Shown here in pieces: positions 33,415 through 43,060 of a stretch of 61,250 nucleotides of DNA; position 1 is the first letter of the stretch, and each line of letters begins with the position of its first letter. Location of the stretch: NCBI GenBank assembly GCA_024235035.1, contig JACKNE010000019.1, positions 1 through 61,250 on the forward strand, read 5' to 3'. The stretch is from Gammaproteobacteria bacterium. GTDB taxonomy: Bacteria > Pseudomonadota > Gammaproteobacteria > Competibacterales > Competibacteraceae. A model generated the notes under the pieces. The model saw only the letters and a list, made by a program, of their open reading frames with translations, was not told the origin of the DNA and did no database searches. The position numbers were made by a program, and so were the translations under genes.

Positions 33415-35484
33415 ATGTCTGTGCCAACGCAACATCCTCCCCCTTCCGGACTTTCCAGCGAGACGCCGCAAGCGTCTGACCCTTCGGCGATTCGGCAACA
33501 TACCGCCAGTTCCAGCGAATTGCCGGCGGTCCGCTTCGAATCTATAGCTGTCGATCCACAAGCCCCGCCCAAGGGACGTCTCGGGCAACCGTCAGGCGCC
33601 TTGTCGACCTCCGAGACTGGCCTGGAAATCGCGAAGTTTCTAATTGAAGATGGCATCATCACCGACCAGCAATTGGCCTACGCGATGCGGGTGCGAGCCA
33701 AGCTTTCCACTGAAAAGTCGTTGCTCAGCGTTCTCAATGAAATCGGCTATGTGAGTCTGGAGCAGCAACGCATCACGCTACGCAAGCATCGCATTTCGGT
33801 GCGAATCGGTGCTCTGCTGGTAGAATTAGGCTTCCTGAGAGAGCAGGATCTGCGGGCCGCTCTGGCATTGCAGCGTGAATCCGGACAAGGCAAGAAACTG
33901 GGCGATATCCTGCTGGAAAACCATTTCATTGAGGAAAACAAGCTGCTTGAGGTGCTGGCGGATCAACTCGGCTTCCCTCAAGTCAAGCCCGACCTGAGTG
34001 ACGTGGATCGGAAGCTGATGGAAAAGGCCAATCCCAACTGGTTCCTGCAGCGGCACTTTCTCCCGCTCCGTGTCGAGAATAACCAGGTTCTGGTCGCTTT
34101 TGCCGACCCTCTCGATCGACGTGCTCGTCAAGAAGCCGCTTGGTTGTTTAGCGCTCATGACTTGGTGCCGTTGATCGCCAGCAAGCGCGTTATCCGCGAA
34201 ACGATCGAAGCTTACAAACGCCATTATCAGGAGCCGATAGCGCCGACGGCTCAAGTTGACGATACCAGTCAAGTCATCAAACTGGTTGATACTATGCTGC
34301 TGGACGCAGTTCAGGCGCGGGCCAGCGACATCCATGTCGAACCCATGCGGAATGATCTGCGCATCCGCTTTCGTTGCGATGGCGTGCTGGAAGTTTACAA
34401 GACCCTCGACAAGCAGCTGGCCGCAACTTTTGTCAATCGCATCAAGATCCTAGGTAAGGCAGATATCGCCGAGCGGCGGCGTCACCAGGATGGTCATATC
34501 GCTTTCGAAGATTTCAACACAGGCCGCATGATTGATATTCGGGTTTCCATCTATATCACGGTCCATGGTGAAAAGATCGTGCTGCGCCTGTTGCGTAGAA
34601 CGCAACTGGTGCCGTTGGACCAGATCCGTATGTTTCCTCGCACGCTGGGCCGTTTCTACGAGGACGTGCTCGATTTGCCCAGTGGGATCATCTTGATCAC
34701 GGGTCCGACGGGCACTGGCAAAACCACCACGCTGTACAGCGCTGTTAACTATCTGAACAGCATCGATCGTTGTGTCACCACGGCTGAGGACCCGGTCGAA
34801 TTCATTATCGAGGGCATCGCTCAATGCTCGCTGAATCCAAAAATCGATCTGACCTTTGAAACCACTTTGCCGCACATCATGCGCCAGGACCCGGATGTGA
34901 TCGTCCTGGGCGAAATCCGTGACCGCTTTTCGGCGGAAGCGGCGATCCATGCCGCTCTGACCGGCCACAAGGTGCTGACCACCTTCCATACTGAAGACAG
35001 CACGGGCGCTTTGCTGCGGTTGATGAATATGAACATCGAAACCTTCCTGATCGCCTCGACGGTGGTCGCCGTGCTGGCGCAGCGGTTGCTGCGGCAGATT
35101 TGTCCTCATTGCGCTGAACCCTATCAGCCCAACTCCAGCGAACTCCAACGCTTGGGCTACAAACACCATGACTTAGAAGGGGCCGCTTTCCAGCAGGGAC
35201 GTGGTTGCCCCCTATGTCGTCATACCGGCTACCAGGGCCGCATTGGGGTTTTTGAGCTGCTCGTCTTGAACCTTGCCGTCAAGGACGCCGTTCTGCAGAA
35301 ATGTACTGCGCATGCAATCCGTCAGGTGAGCCTGGAGAGTACAGGCATGGTCACCCTGCTGGAGGATGGCTTGGCCAAGGCATCCAGGGGCGAAACCACC
35401 CTGGCCGAGACCTTTCGCTATCTCCCGCGTCTCGAAAAACCCCGGCCACTGGCCGAGATTAAGCGTCTGGTGGGGATCGCATGA
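33415..35484 (+). CDS. pilB: Type IV pilus / type II secretion assembly ATPase (PilB/GspE family)
   Basis: A hexameric cytoplasmic ATPase of 689 residues. The first 70 are Pro/Ser-rich and disordered. Two MshEN-like N-terminal domains follow (about 75-270). The motor domain shows Asp box DAVQARASDIHVEPMRNDLR, Walker A GPTGTGKTTT, Walker B-like DPDVIVLGEIRD, the His box LTGHKVLTTFHTED and the zinc-binding CPHC...CPLC pair. MshEN domains often bind cyclic di-GMP, but the ligand cannot be judged here. GAGG is found seven bases before ATG 33415. Other pilus genes (pilC, pilD) are not beside it, so the exact pilus or secretion system is uncertain; the neighbour is an HDOD protein. Confidence 0.92.
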   Translation: MSVPTQHPPPSGLSSETPQASDPSAIRQHTASSSELPAVRFESIAVDPQAPPKGRLGQPSGALSTSETGLEIAKFLIEDGIITDQQLAYAMRVRAKLSTEKSLLSVLNEIGYVSLEQQRITLRKHRISVRIGALLVELGFLREQDLRAALALQRESGQGKKLGDILLENHFIEENKLLEVLADQLGFPQVKPDLSDVDRKLMEKANPNWFLQRHFLPLRVENNQVLVAFADPLDRRARQEAAWLFSAHDLVPLIASKRVIRETIEAYKRHYQEPIAPTAQVDDTSQVIKLVDTMLLDAVQARASDIHVEPMRNDLRIRFRCDGVLEVYKTLDKQLAATFVNRIKILGKADIAERRRHQDGHIAFEDFNTGRMIDIRVSIYITVHGEKIVLRLLRRTQLVPLDQIRMFPRTLGRFYEDVLDLPSGIILITGPTGTGKTTTLYSAVNYLNSIDRCVTTAEDPVEFIIEGIAQCSLNPKIDLTFETTLPHIMRQDPDVIVLGEIRDRFSAEAAIHAALTGHKVLTTFHTEDSTGALLRLMNMNIETFLIASTVVAVLAQRLLRQICPHCAEPYQPNSSELQRLGYKHHDLEGAAFQQGRGCPLCRHTGYQGRIGVFELLVLNLAVKDAVLQKCTAHAIRQVSLESTGMVTLLEDGLAKASRGETTLAETFRYLPRLEKPRPLAEIKRLVGIA

Positions 35485-35528
35485 AGATCGGCGGACAAGC
35501 GCCCGCGCTGCATGGGCAGGTGTAAAAC

Positions 35529-36374
35529 ATGGCACAGCACTCGCTGCAAGATCTGATCATCAAAGCCTTGGCCGCGGAAGATTTGCAACTGCCGGCCTTT
35601 CCAAGCGTGGCGATGCAGCTTCAACAAGCCGTGCGCGACCGAAACACCAAGGTCGCCGATCTGGAAAAGATGATCGTCGGCGACCAAGCACTGGCCAGTC
35701 AGGTCTTGCGTGTCGCCAATTCAGCGTTCTACAAGGGCTTGCAGCGGATCAACACTGTCCAAAAGGCGATTATCCGTCTCGGTATCCGCAAGGTGGCGAT
35801 GTTGGCGATGGCGGTTTCGCAACGCAGCCTTTATCTCAGTCGCAATGCGCAGATCAGCCGCTACCTGGAGAAACTGTGGCAGCATGCTTTTGCCGCCGCC
35901 CAGAGCAGCCAATGGCTGGCCAATCATTGCGGATGTAGAGCGCAGGCTGACGACGCCTTCATGGCAGGTCTGTTGCATAACATCGGCCAACTGGTGATCT
36001 TGCGTGTCATCGATGAATTATCGGCTCATCAACAACTAGGCAGCGACCGATTGCCGGAAAATCTGCTTGATGAACTCTTGAATAGCAATATGCATAACGC
36101 AATGGGATATGTGTTGCTAAAGCGCTGGAACCTGCCGGACGAGTACTGCGTCGTGACTCGCGATCATCATAGAGAATCTTACGATGGTGACAATATGCTG
36201 CTCACCATCGTGCGCTTGGCCGATCAGGCTTGTGAAAAACTAGGGATTGGTTTGCGTAGCGATCCGAACATTGCCTTGGCGGCTACTCCAGAGGCGCGAA
36301 CCTTGGGGTTGGGAGAGATCGTGTTGACTGAATTGGAAATCTTGCTTGAAGATAGCGTGGCTATGGCCGGCTAA
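35529..36374 (+). CDS. HDOD domain signalling protein
   Basis: A 281-residue cytoplasmic protein consisting of one HDOD domain, the HD-related output module of bacterial signalling. LPAFPSVAMQLQQAVRDRNT, LEKMIVGDQALASQVLRVAN, AFYKGLQRINTVQKAIIRLG and AFMAGLLHNIGQLVILRVID are typical. The metal-binding HD pair is replaced, as usual in this family, so it is not expected to be a phosphohydrolase. AGGT precedes ATG 35529. It lies 44 bp after pilB, suggesting coupling with pilus regulation. Confidence 0.88.
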   Translation: MAQHSLQDLIIKALAAEDLQLPAFPSVAMQLQQAVRDRNTKVADLEKMIVGDQALASQVLRVANSAFYKGLQRINTVQKAIIRLGIRKVAMLAMAVSQRSLYLSRNAQISRYLEKLWQHAFAAAQSSQWLANHCGCRAQADDAFMAGLLHNIGQLVILRVIDELSAHQQLGSDRLPENLLDELLNSNMHNAMGYVLLKRWNLPDEYCVVTRDHHRESYDGDNMLLTIVRLADQACEKLGIGLRSDPNIALAATPEARTLGLGEIVLTELEILLEDSVAMAG

Positions 36375-36464
36375 AGGCCTAGCGCAGGCTCTGAAAATCT
36401 TCTGTTTCGCCAAGGCAAGCGCCTATACTTGAACCTCAAGACCACTGCGGTTGAACCTGACCAT

Positions 36465-37922
36465 ATGACCGAGTTGACCCTGCGCGAATCTGAAATTACC
36501 CGCGCCAGCTTGCTGAATCGCACCATGTACAACCTCCGTGAGGCATGGCGAGAAATGGCCGATTGGCGTGAAGGGCTGCTTTCGGCAGCCCCTAGCCCCA
36601 ATCTTCCCGAGAAGGACGTAGAAAATCTCAAAGTCCAGATGCGGGACTGCTTGGAAGCCCGTGGTGGCGAGGTATCCGCTCGGGCGCGAGCGGCCAATCT
36701 GGGTCGTGTGTACTTGTCGTTGAACGCTCAGGGCCGCCAGCGGTTTCTCCAGATCCTGGCTACTGAGTTCGATATCGATCGCAAGGCGGTAGACACGGCG
36801 ACCGTTGCTTTGCAACAGGCGGGTGATGACGCCAAGGCGCGGGCCAAGGCCGAGCGGGCATTGCGTCAGGCGTTGCAGCCGCCGAGATTGCGGTTGCTGG
36901 CGCAACTCAATGCGCTACCCGAAGGATTTTTGTTTTTGGTCGATTTGCGTGAGGAATTGTTGAGTTGGAGCCGAGATGACTTGGCCTTGGCGGCGCTGGA
37001 GCGGGATTTGTTGTCGCTGCTGACATCCTGGTTTGACGTCGGTTTTCTGGAGTTGCGGCGCATTACCTGGGATTCGCCGGCTTCGTTGCTGGAGAAAATG
37101 ATCGCCTATGAAGCGGTGCACCCGATCATGGGTTGGAGCGATCTCAAGAACCGACTCAGTTCCGATCGGCGTTGCTTTGCCTTCTTCCACCCGCGCATGG
37201 CTCATGAACCCTTGATCATCGTGCAGGTGGCGCTGGTCAACGGTATCTCTGACAACGTGCAGATCCTGCTGGATGAAACGGCGCCGGTACTTGACCCGCA
37301 GGTAGCCGACACCGCCATTTTTTATTCGATCTCCAATGCGCATGATGGTCTTAGTGGCATCAGCTTCGGTAACTTCCTGATCAAGCGGGTCGTAGACGAG
37401 TTGGCCAACGAGTTCAAGAACCTCAAGACATTCGCCACCTTGTCGCCGATTCCCGGTTTCCGGCGCTGGCTGGACCACAAACTGAGCGAACCAGATCAAG
37501 ATATGGAAGCAAAATGGTTGACTGTCGCCGAGCGCAAGGCGTTGGCGAGTGCAGCGGGAGCGGGTAAGGAACCTGCTGCTCTGCAAACGCTGTTGCAAGC
37601 TCCGGATTGGTCGCAAAAACCGGAGTTGGCCAAAGCGCTCAAACAGCCTCTGATGCGGCTGTGCGCCCGCTATCTGGTCAAGGAAAAACGCGATAGCGTG
37701 ACCATTCTAGATCCGGTGGCTCGTTTTCATCTCACGAATGGCTCGCGCATCGAACGCTTGAATTGGTTGGCCGATGTTTCGACCAAGGGTCTGGCGCAAT
37801 CGGCAGGCATGATGGTGAACTACCTATATAAACTCAGCGACATTGAGGCCAATCACGAAGCTTATCGCGGCGAGGGCAAGGTCACCATTTCGTCGGCGAT
37901 TCGTGCCTTGCTCAAGACTTGA
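36465..37922 (+). CDS. Malonyl-CoA decarboxylase
   Basis: Converts malonyl-CoA to acetyl-CoA and CO2. The 485-residue product has the helical N-terminal domain (about 1-190) and the acetyltransferase-like catalytic domain with RRITWDSPASLLEKMIAYEA, VHPIMGWSDLKNRLSSDRRC, CFAFFHPRMAHEPLIIVQVA, the Ser/His-bearing FYSISNAHDGLSGISFGNFL, and TLSPIPGFRRWL. The end reads KVTISSAIRALLKT, so no classical peroxisomal-type SKL is present. ATG 36465 is chosen; a TTG at 36429 extends the frame. No strong ribosome-binding site is visible. It lies 90 bp behind the HDOD gene and may be independent. Its role may be to remove stray malonyl-CoA or to use malonate. Confidence 0.93.
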   Translation: MTELTLRESEITRASLLNRTMYNLREAWREMADWREGLLSAAPSPNLPEKDVENLKVQMRDCLEARGGEVSARARAANLGRVYLSLNAQGRQRFLQILATEFDIDRKAVDTATVALQQAGDDAKARAKAERALRQALQPPRLRLLAQLNALPEGFLFLVDLREELLSWSRDDLALAALERDLLSLLTSWFDVGFLELRRITWDSPASLLEKMIAYEAVHPIMGWSDLKNRLSSDRRCFAFFHPRMAHEPLIIVQVALVNGISDNVQILLDETAPVLDPQVADTAIFYSISNAHDGLSGISFGNFLIKRVVDELANEFKNLKTFATLSPIPGFRRWLDHKLSEPDQDMEAKWLTVAERKALASAAGAGKEPAALQTLLQAPDWSQKPELAKALKQPLMRLCARYLVKEKRDSVTILDPVARFHLTNGSRIERLNWLADVSTKGLAQSAGMMVNYLYKLSDIEANHEAYRGEGKVTISSAIRALLKT

Positions 37923-38062
37923 GGGAGGATGTTCAAGCTTGAGGAGCGCTGGTCGGCTGTCCATGCATCGACCTGGAGCGGTGTTTTAGGTGGTTTTCCA
38001 CCGCCAGGCCGGCGATGGAAGCGGCACAATATTTATCGATTAGTCATTGATGATTAAGACGA

Positions 38063-38521
38063 TTACTGGTAATAACCGACGCCGCACAATTGATTGCCGA
38101 CCTTGGTGATGAAAGCCGACTTGGCGGAAGGGGTGGCTTCCCCTGGACGCTGGAATTTATACGCTACTTCCTTGAATTCACCTTCGGTCGCTACGGCAAA
38201 GAATTCCTTGCCATATTCCTTGCCGTCCACATCCTTGGATTCCTTCATGTTGACGCTTCCGACGCGGTCGGCTTTGGCGCCGTGGGCCGTGGTGATGCCG
38301 GTCGTGGCGTCAGCGCAAAATACGTAGAGATCACGGTCTTTGAAGCCATCTTCCCCCTTGGTGAACATCTCCAGAGCCTTGGCGGGATCTTTCTTTAACT
38401 CCGCGGCTGCCTTCTCCAGCATCGCCTTGGCTTCCGCAGGCGTTCCTGAGTTTTGCGCCCAGGCCAGCGTCACCGACGCCATCATGATCAGGGTAAAGAA
38501 AACACGCAGTACATGTCGCAT
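38063..38521 (-). CDS. Exported single-Cache domain protein
   Basis: A 152-residue protein with a signal peptide (LRVFFTLIMMASVTLAWA) and one small-molecule-binding Cache-like domain: AKAMLEKAAAELKKDPAKAL, FKDRDLYVFCADATTGITTA, GSVNMKESKDVDGKEYGKEF and ITKVGNQLCGVGYYQ. The two Cys (in YVFCAD and NQLCGVG) might pair. Free-standing Cache proteins are periplasmic binding proteins whose partners are unknown. AGAGG is found nine bases before ATG 38521. Confidence 0.85.
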   Translation of the reverse strand: MRHVLRVFFTLIMMASVTLAWAQNSGTPAEAKAMLEKAAAELKKDPAKALEMFTKGEDGFKDRDLYVFCADATTGITTAHGAKADRVGSVNMKESKDVDGKEYGKEFFAVATEGEFKEVAYKFQRPGEATPSAKSAFITKVGNQLCGVGYYQ

Positions 38522-38718
38522 AGGGATTTGCCTCTTGTGGAATGGACTCTTTCTGGCAGCGCACTAAGCCGTTCACGGGACACTTTAGATCGTATTTTCC
38601 ACCTGTGCGCTTACTTGAAGGTAGAACATGCGCCAGAAAGCGCAATAGGCGGCTCGCTGGATCAATCTGAATTTCAGCAGATCCAGCTTGGAAAATGACT
38701 GCATGAGAACACGGTTGC

Positions 38719-40866
38719 CTACCACTGAATCAGGCGCTGAATCTCCCGAGCGCTCCAGCGCAAGGCCCGGCTTTGCAAGCGGCCCAGCGCCAACAGTAGG
38801 GCAATCGCAGCGTCGGGGTACATTTTGCGCAGTCGATCGAAATCCGTGCGGCTCAATATCCAGAGCTCACTCCGGCGGACCGCGACGGCCTCCGCGGCGC
38901 GCGGACCGGGATCAAGAAAGGCGATTTCACCGAACACGGTGCCTGGCCCATAAACCGCTAGTCGCTTATAGCGTTCACCGGCGACATGCAGGCGGATGTC
39001 GATCCGACCACGCAGCACCAGGTACAACTCTGAGCCAGGCTCGCTGGCGTCGAACAACCGTTCGCCGCTTTCCAAGGCCAGCGGGCGTAGCACCGAGGCG
39101 AGTTCAGCGATTTCAATGGGTTGCATGCCATGGCATAGATCCAGTTCCGCCAGTGTAATGTCCTTTTCCATGACGGTTGTATCGACATTCAGTGCCTTGA
39201 GGAGCGCATTCTCGGCATACTCCAGCGCCTGATCCGCACCGGCGAAGGTGCGAACGTTCAGCCGTCCGGGGCGCAAGGTGAGACGGCGCAGCGTGCGCTC
39301 GACATCCCGGCCCAATCCCAGTTCCTCAGGCACTTCGCAGAACAGCAATTCTCCACGATGCGTCTCCAGCCGTGCTGCAATTTGTTGCAGCAATCGTACA
39401 CTGGATAGGTCGATTTGAATGACTCGTCGTAGATGCAAGATCACCCAGGAACGCCGGTCGAGGTCGGGTAACATCTCCTCGAACAATTGATCGGTCTTGG
39501 CGAAAAATAGAACGCCGCTCAAATGATACATGACGATCCGATCGCCATGATGAGCCAGCCATTCCACTTGATCTGCCGGACGTTTGCGCACCGAGGGTCG
39601 TTCGAGAGCGGTCAACCGACGCTGAATGACCGGCAGTCGGCTTTGACTGCGAATGAACAGCAGAATGGCGATGCTCAAACCGACTAGCACCGCGATCATC
39701 AAATCCTGTAGGAAAGTGACGAGTATGACCAACAGCGCAACCAGCGCATCCAGCCGGGTCCGCCGTTGTCGCGCCCAGGCAATGATGTCTTTTTCCATCA
39801 GGTTGATCGCTGAAGCGATGATGATCCCAGCGAGCGCACTGGTCGGTAGCCATTGACCAAGCGAGTTGGCGAACAGCAGCAGTAGCAGCAGCAGGATGCC
39901 AGCGGTCAGCGCCGCCCAGCGCCGAGCACCGGCTTGGACCGCCGTAGTGGTGCCGCCTACGCTGGCCGCGCCGGCCAAGCCGCCGATCAAGCCGACGACC
40001 ATCTGACCGATACTCTGCGCCAGCAATTCACGGTGGGCGTTGTGGCGCTGGCCAGTGGTCGTGTCAGCGATGACGGCAGTCAGCAGCGTGTTCAGGGAAG
40101 ACAACACCGCCAGGGTAAAAGCGGCGTGCAAGATCAGGGACCAAGGTAGGGAAGGCCAAACCGAGAATTGATCGACCGCCAGATGAAATTCCGACCATCG
40201 GGGTAAGGCGCCGATGACCCAGTATTGCGGCACGGAGGGTGGATTGGCGAGATAGAGGATGGTTTGATAGAACGCAGTACCGCCGAGCAAGCCAGCCAGC
40301 GGTCCAGGAATGCTTGGTATGAAGCGCGGCGCATAACGGACGGCGCAGAAAGCGATGGCGGTGGTCGCCATCGGTAGCCAGTACCAGCGGACCCATAAGC
40401 CGCTGTAGCTGATGCCCAGCAAGGGTTTGAGTTGCGACTGAATCAGCAGCAGACCGATACCGGTGGCGAGTCCTGCGAATACCGGATAGGGAATGAATTT
40501 CATCAATCGGCCACCACCGGCGAAGGCGATCGACAATTGGAGTAAGCCAGCCAGCACGGTGATGGTGAACAAGGCTGGCGCGATGGCCGTGGGAACAACA
40601 TCAGCGGCGATCAGGAGGACTGCCGTGCTGCTCAGCAACGCCATGCTGGCCCCAGTTGGGCCACTGATCAGGCCGACGGCGCCGCCAGCAGCTCCGGAAA
40701 TCAGCAACAGACCGATTGCGCCGACCAGACCGGCTATTGCTCCAGACGCAGTACCGAGGTAGGGAGCGAATACTGTGACGCCAAAGGCTGTGGCCTGTGG
40801 TAAAACGACGGCAGCGGCAATCAATCCACCGCGAAGATCGGCCAGTAAAACAGGAGGGAGTTTCAT
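38719..40866 (-). CDS. SulP-family anion transporter with STAS and cyclic-nucleotide-binding domains
   Basis: A 715-residue inner-membrane protein. The SulP transport core (about 1-400, 10-12 helices) opens with LADLRGGLIAAAVVLPQATA and includes AGLVGAIGLLLISGAAGGAV and GGLAGAASVGGTTTAVQAGA. It is followed by a STAS domain (about 440-550; IVMYHLSGVLFFAKTDQLFE and VILHLRRVIQIDLSSVRLLQ) and a cNMP-binding beta-roll (about 575-690; YLVLRGRIDIRLHV and YGPGTVFGEIAFLDPGPRAA). The classical phosphate-binding cassette GE-A/S-R-A-A is retained as GEIAFLDPGPRAAEAV, so ligand binding is likely. Substrates in the family are sulfate, bicarbonate or dicarboxylates. ATG 40866 is preferred; an alternative at 40917 adds 17 residues. 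Confidence 0.92.
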   Translation of the reverse strand: MKLPPVLLADLRGGLIAAAVVLPQATAFGVTVFAPYLGTASGAIAGLVGAIGLLLISGAAGGAVGLISGPTGASMALLSSTAVLLIAADVVPTAIAPALFTITVLAGLLQLSIAFAGGGRLMKFIPYPVFAGLATGIGLLLIQSQLKPLLGISYSGLWVRWYWLPMATTAIAFCAVRYAPRFIPSIPGPLAGLLGGTAFYQTILYLANPPSVPQYWVIGALPRWSEFHLAVDQFSVWPSLPWSLILHAAFTLAVLSSLNTLLTAVIADTTTGQRHNAHRELLAQSIGQMVVGLIGGLAGAASVGGTTTAVQAGARRWAALTAGILLLLLLLFANSLGQWLPTSALAGIIIASAINLMEKDIIAWARQRRTRLDALVALLVILVTFLQDLMIAVLVGLSIAILLFIRSQSRLPVIQRRLTALERPSVRKRPADQVEWLAHHGDRIVMYHLSGVLFFAKTDQLFEEMLPDLDRRSWVILHLRRVIQIDLSSVRLLQQIAARLETHRGELLFCEVPEELGLGRDVERTLRRLTLRPGRLNVRTFAGADQALEYAENALLKALNVDTTVMEKDITLAELDLCHGMQPIEIAELASVLRPLALESGERLFDASEPGSELYLVLRGRIDIRLHVAGERYKRLAVYGPGTVFGEIAFLDPGPRAAEAVAVRRSELWILSRTDFDRLRKMYPDAAIALLLALGRLQSRALRWSAREIQRLIQW

Positions 40867-41145
40867 TTTGCTGAGGGTTCGGTTCGGGTCGGGTCCATTC
40901 CTGCGCACTTCGGGCAACGATCACTGCTTTCGCTGGCCAAGCGGTTTCGATGAAATGTTCTGTCAACGATAAATCACTAAATCACTGTGGTTGTCAGTCT
41001 CGATGGTTGAGCTCGCAACACGCTATCCACAAGCATAATTGTTACGTTCAAGCATGGCAAATAGCTTTTAAATTCATTTTTTTATCTGAAAAATCAAAAG
41101 CGCTTTCCTTCATTTCCACTCTCAGGAACATTAGCGGAATTCTCC

Positions 41146-42954
41146 ATGCACGACTCCATTCCCTTGATGATCGCGATCGTTCTGTTGGCCGGCGTCGGCG
41201 CGCAATGGTTGGCTTGGTGGTTGGGTCTGCCTGCTATCCTGCCACTGTTAGCCGTGGGTATCATCGCCGGCCCGGTCACCGGTTGGCTCGATCCCGATCG
41301 TCTATTCGGTGGTTTGTTATTCCCGATGGTCTCGCTGGGCGTCGCCGTGATTCTGTTCGAAGGCGCGTTGACCCTGCGTTTCACCGAGATTCGCGGTCAA
41401 GCACGGATGGTGCGTAACCTGGTCTCATTCGGGGCGTTGATCAATGCTCTACTCATCGCCCTCGCTGCGCGGCTGTGTATGGACTTACCCTGGTCCATGG
41501 CGCTGCTGTTCGGTGCATTGGTGACGGTCACCGGTCCTACTGTAGTGGCGCCGCTGCTGCGTAGCGTCCGCCCGCAACACGAAATCGCCAGTATCTTGCG
41601 TTGGGAGGGCATTCTGATCGATCCCATTGGCGCGTTGCTGGCGGTCTTGGTGTTCGAATTCACCGTATCCGAGCGGCACCAGCATACGGTCTTGATGTTC
41701 GGCGTCACGGTGACCGCCGGCACGCTGCTGGGCTTGGCTGGCGCCTGGCTGTTAGCGACGCTCATGCACCGGCAATGGTTGCCCGAATACCTGCACCGAG
41801 TCGCCAGTCTGGCGCTGGTGCTCAGCGTGTTCACTTTCTCAAATACCCTTGCTGCAGAATCCGGTTTGTTGGCGGTGACGGTCATGGGAATGCGATTGGC
41901 CAATACGCGTGATCTGATCATCGAGGACATTCTGGATTTCAAGGAAACCCTGACTTTGTTGCTGATCTCAATCTTGTTTATCGTGTTGGCAGCGCGGTTT
42001 GACCCCCACGACTTTGCTGGAATGGGTTGGGGTGCGTTCGGCGTATTGCTGGCGATTCTATGTGTGGCTCGCCCCGTCACGGTATGGCTATCCGCCATTG
42101 GCTCGAAGCTCAACTGGCGACAGAAAGCGGTGCTGGCCTGGATTGCTCCGCGTGGTATCGTCGCCGCCGCCGTGTCGGCGCTGTTCGCTCTGCAACTGGA
42201 ACGACTGGGTTATACCGAAGCGCGGACTCTGGCAGCGTTGACTTTTCTGGTGATCCTGGTGACGGTGATCTTGCAGAGCCTGACTGCTCGGATCGTGGTG
42301 CAGAAGCTGGGCGTGGCGGCGCCGCCGCCACATGGGGTGCTCATCGTCGGTGGTAATCTCGTCTCACGAGCCGTGGCCCAGGCGTTGCATCAACGGGAGA
42401 TTCCGGTGATTCTCGCCGATCCGGTCTGGCAGAATCTTCGCGCCGCACGCATGGCGGGGATACCGGTCTACCATGGCAACGTCTTGTCCGAGCACGCTGA
42501 TACTCATCTGGATCTCAATGGCATCGGCAAGCTCTTGGCTATGTCGCTATGGATGGAACGTAATACACTCGTCAGTTTATATTACCGGCCATTCTTTGGA
42601 GCTGATCAAGTCTATACTCTGCGCATGGACGAGGAGCGTGACAGTGTCAACCGCAATCGGGTGGTTCCATCCTATCGCACTGCTCGGTTATTTGGCGAGC
42701 AGGTCACCTTTGCCCGGCTACAGGAGCGACTGGAGCAGGGCCACGCCATTCGCGCCACGCCGCTGACGGCCAGCTTTGATTTCAAGGCTTTTCGCGAAAA
42801 ATGGGGCGACCAGACCATTCCGTTGTTCACGCTCGACCCTAAAGGGGCGCTGCGGGTATTCTCAACCCGGGAAACCCTACAACCCGGCGCTGGCTGGGTA
42901 CTGATTAGCTTGCTGCCGCCGAACGAGGCGGTGAAGGGAGCAGAGGCAGGCTAG
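41146..42954 (+). CDS. CPA1-type cation/proton antiporter with a TrkA-N-like regulatory domain
   Basis: A 602-residue protein. About twelve helices (1-390) carry the transport core with VSLGVAVILFEGALTLRFTE and RWEGILIDPIGALLAVLVFE, which contains the essential Asp of the NhaP/CPA1 group. A cytoplasmic Rossmann-like domain follows (GVLIVGGNLVSRAVAQALHQ, then AGIPVYHGNVLSEHAD), usually binding nucleotides, and a TrkA-C-like tail. It exchanges Na+ or K+ for H+. It is divergent from the SulP gene with 280 bp of AT-rich DNA between the starts, where I see no clear site. Confidence 0.92.
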   Translation: MHDSIPLMIAIVLLAGVGAQWLAWWLGLPAILPLLAVGIIAGPVTGWLDPDRLFGGLLFPMVSLGVAVILFEGALTLRFTEIRGQARMVRNLVSFGALINALLIALAARLCMDLPWSMALLFGALVTVTGPTVVAPLLRSVRPQHEIASILRWEGILIDPIGALLAVLVFEFTVSERHQHTVLMFGVTVTAGTLLGLAGAWLLATLMHRQWLPEYLHRVASLALVLSVFTFSNTLAAESGLLAVTVMGMRLANTRDLIIEDILDFKETLTLLLISILFIVLAARFDPHDFAGMGWGAFGVLLAILCVARPVTVWLSAIGSKLNWRQKAVLAWIAPRGIVAAAVSALFALQLERLGYTEARTLAALTFLVILVTVILQSLTARIVVQKLGVAAPPPHGVLIVGGNLVSRAVAQALHQREIPVILADPVWQNLRAARMAGIPVYHGNVLSEHADTHLDLNGIGKLLAMSLWMERNTLVSLYYRPFFGADQVYTLRMDEERDSVNRNRVVPSYRTARLFGEQVTFARLQERLEQGHAIRATPLTASFDFKAFREKWGDQTIPLFTLDPKGALRVFSTRETLQPGAGWVLISLLPPNEAVKGAEAG

Positions 42955-43060
42955 CATTTAAAAAACGGAAAACCGCATGAGTTTCTCTAGCGTGACCCCA
43001 CATCCCATCTTCGAGCGTTTATGGTCGTAGAAGATCACCCCCACTTTGGAGATTGCAAAC

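Noticed and set aside
41397..42113. 238-codon frame antisense to the antiporter gene
   Set aside because: Shadow of a membrane-protein gene; Ser/Thr/Asn-rich composition and no start signal.
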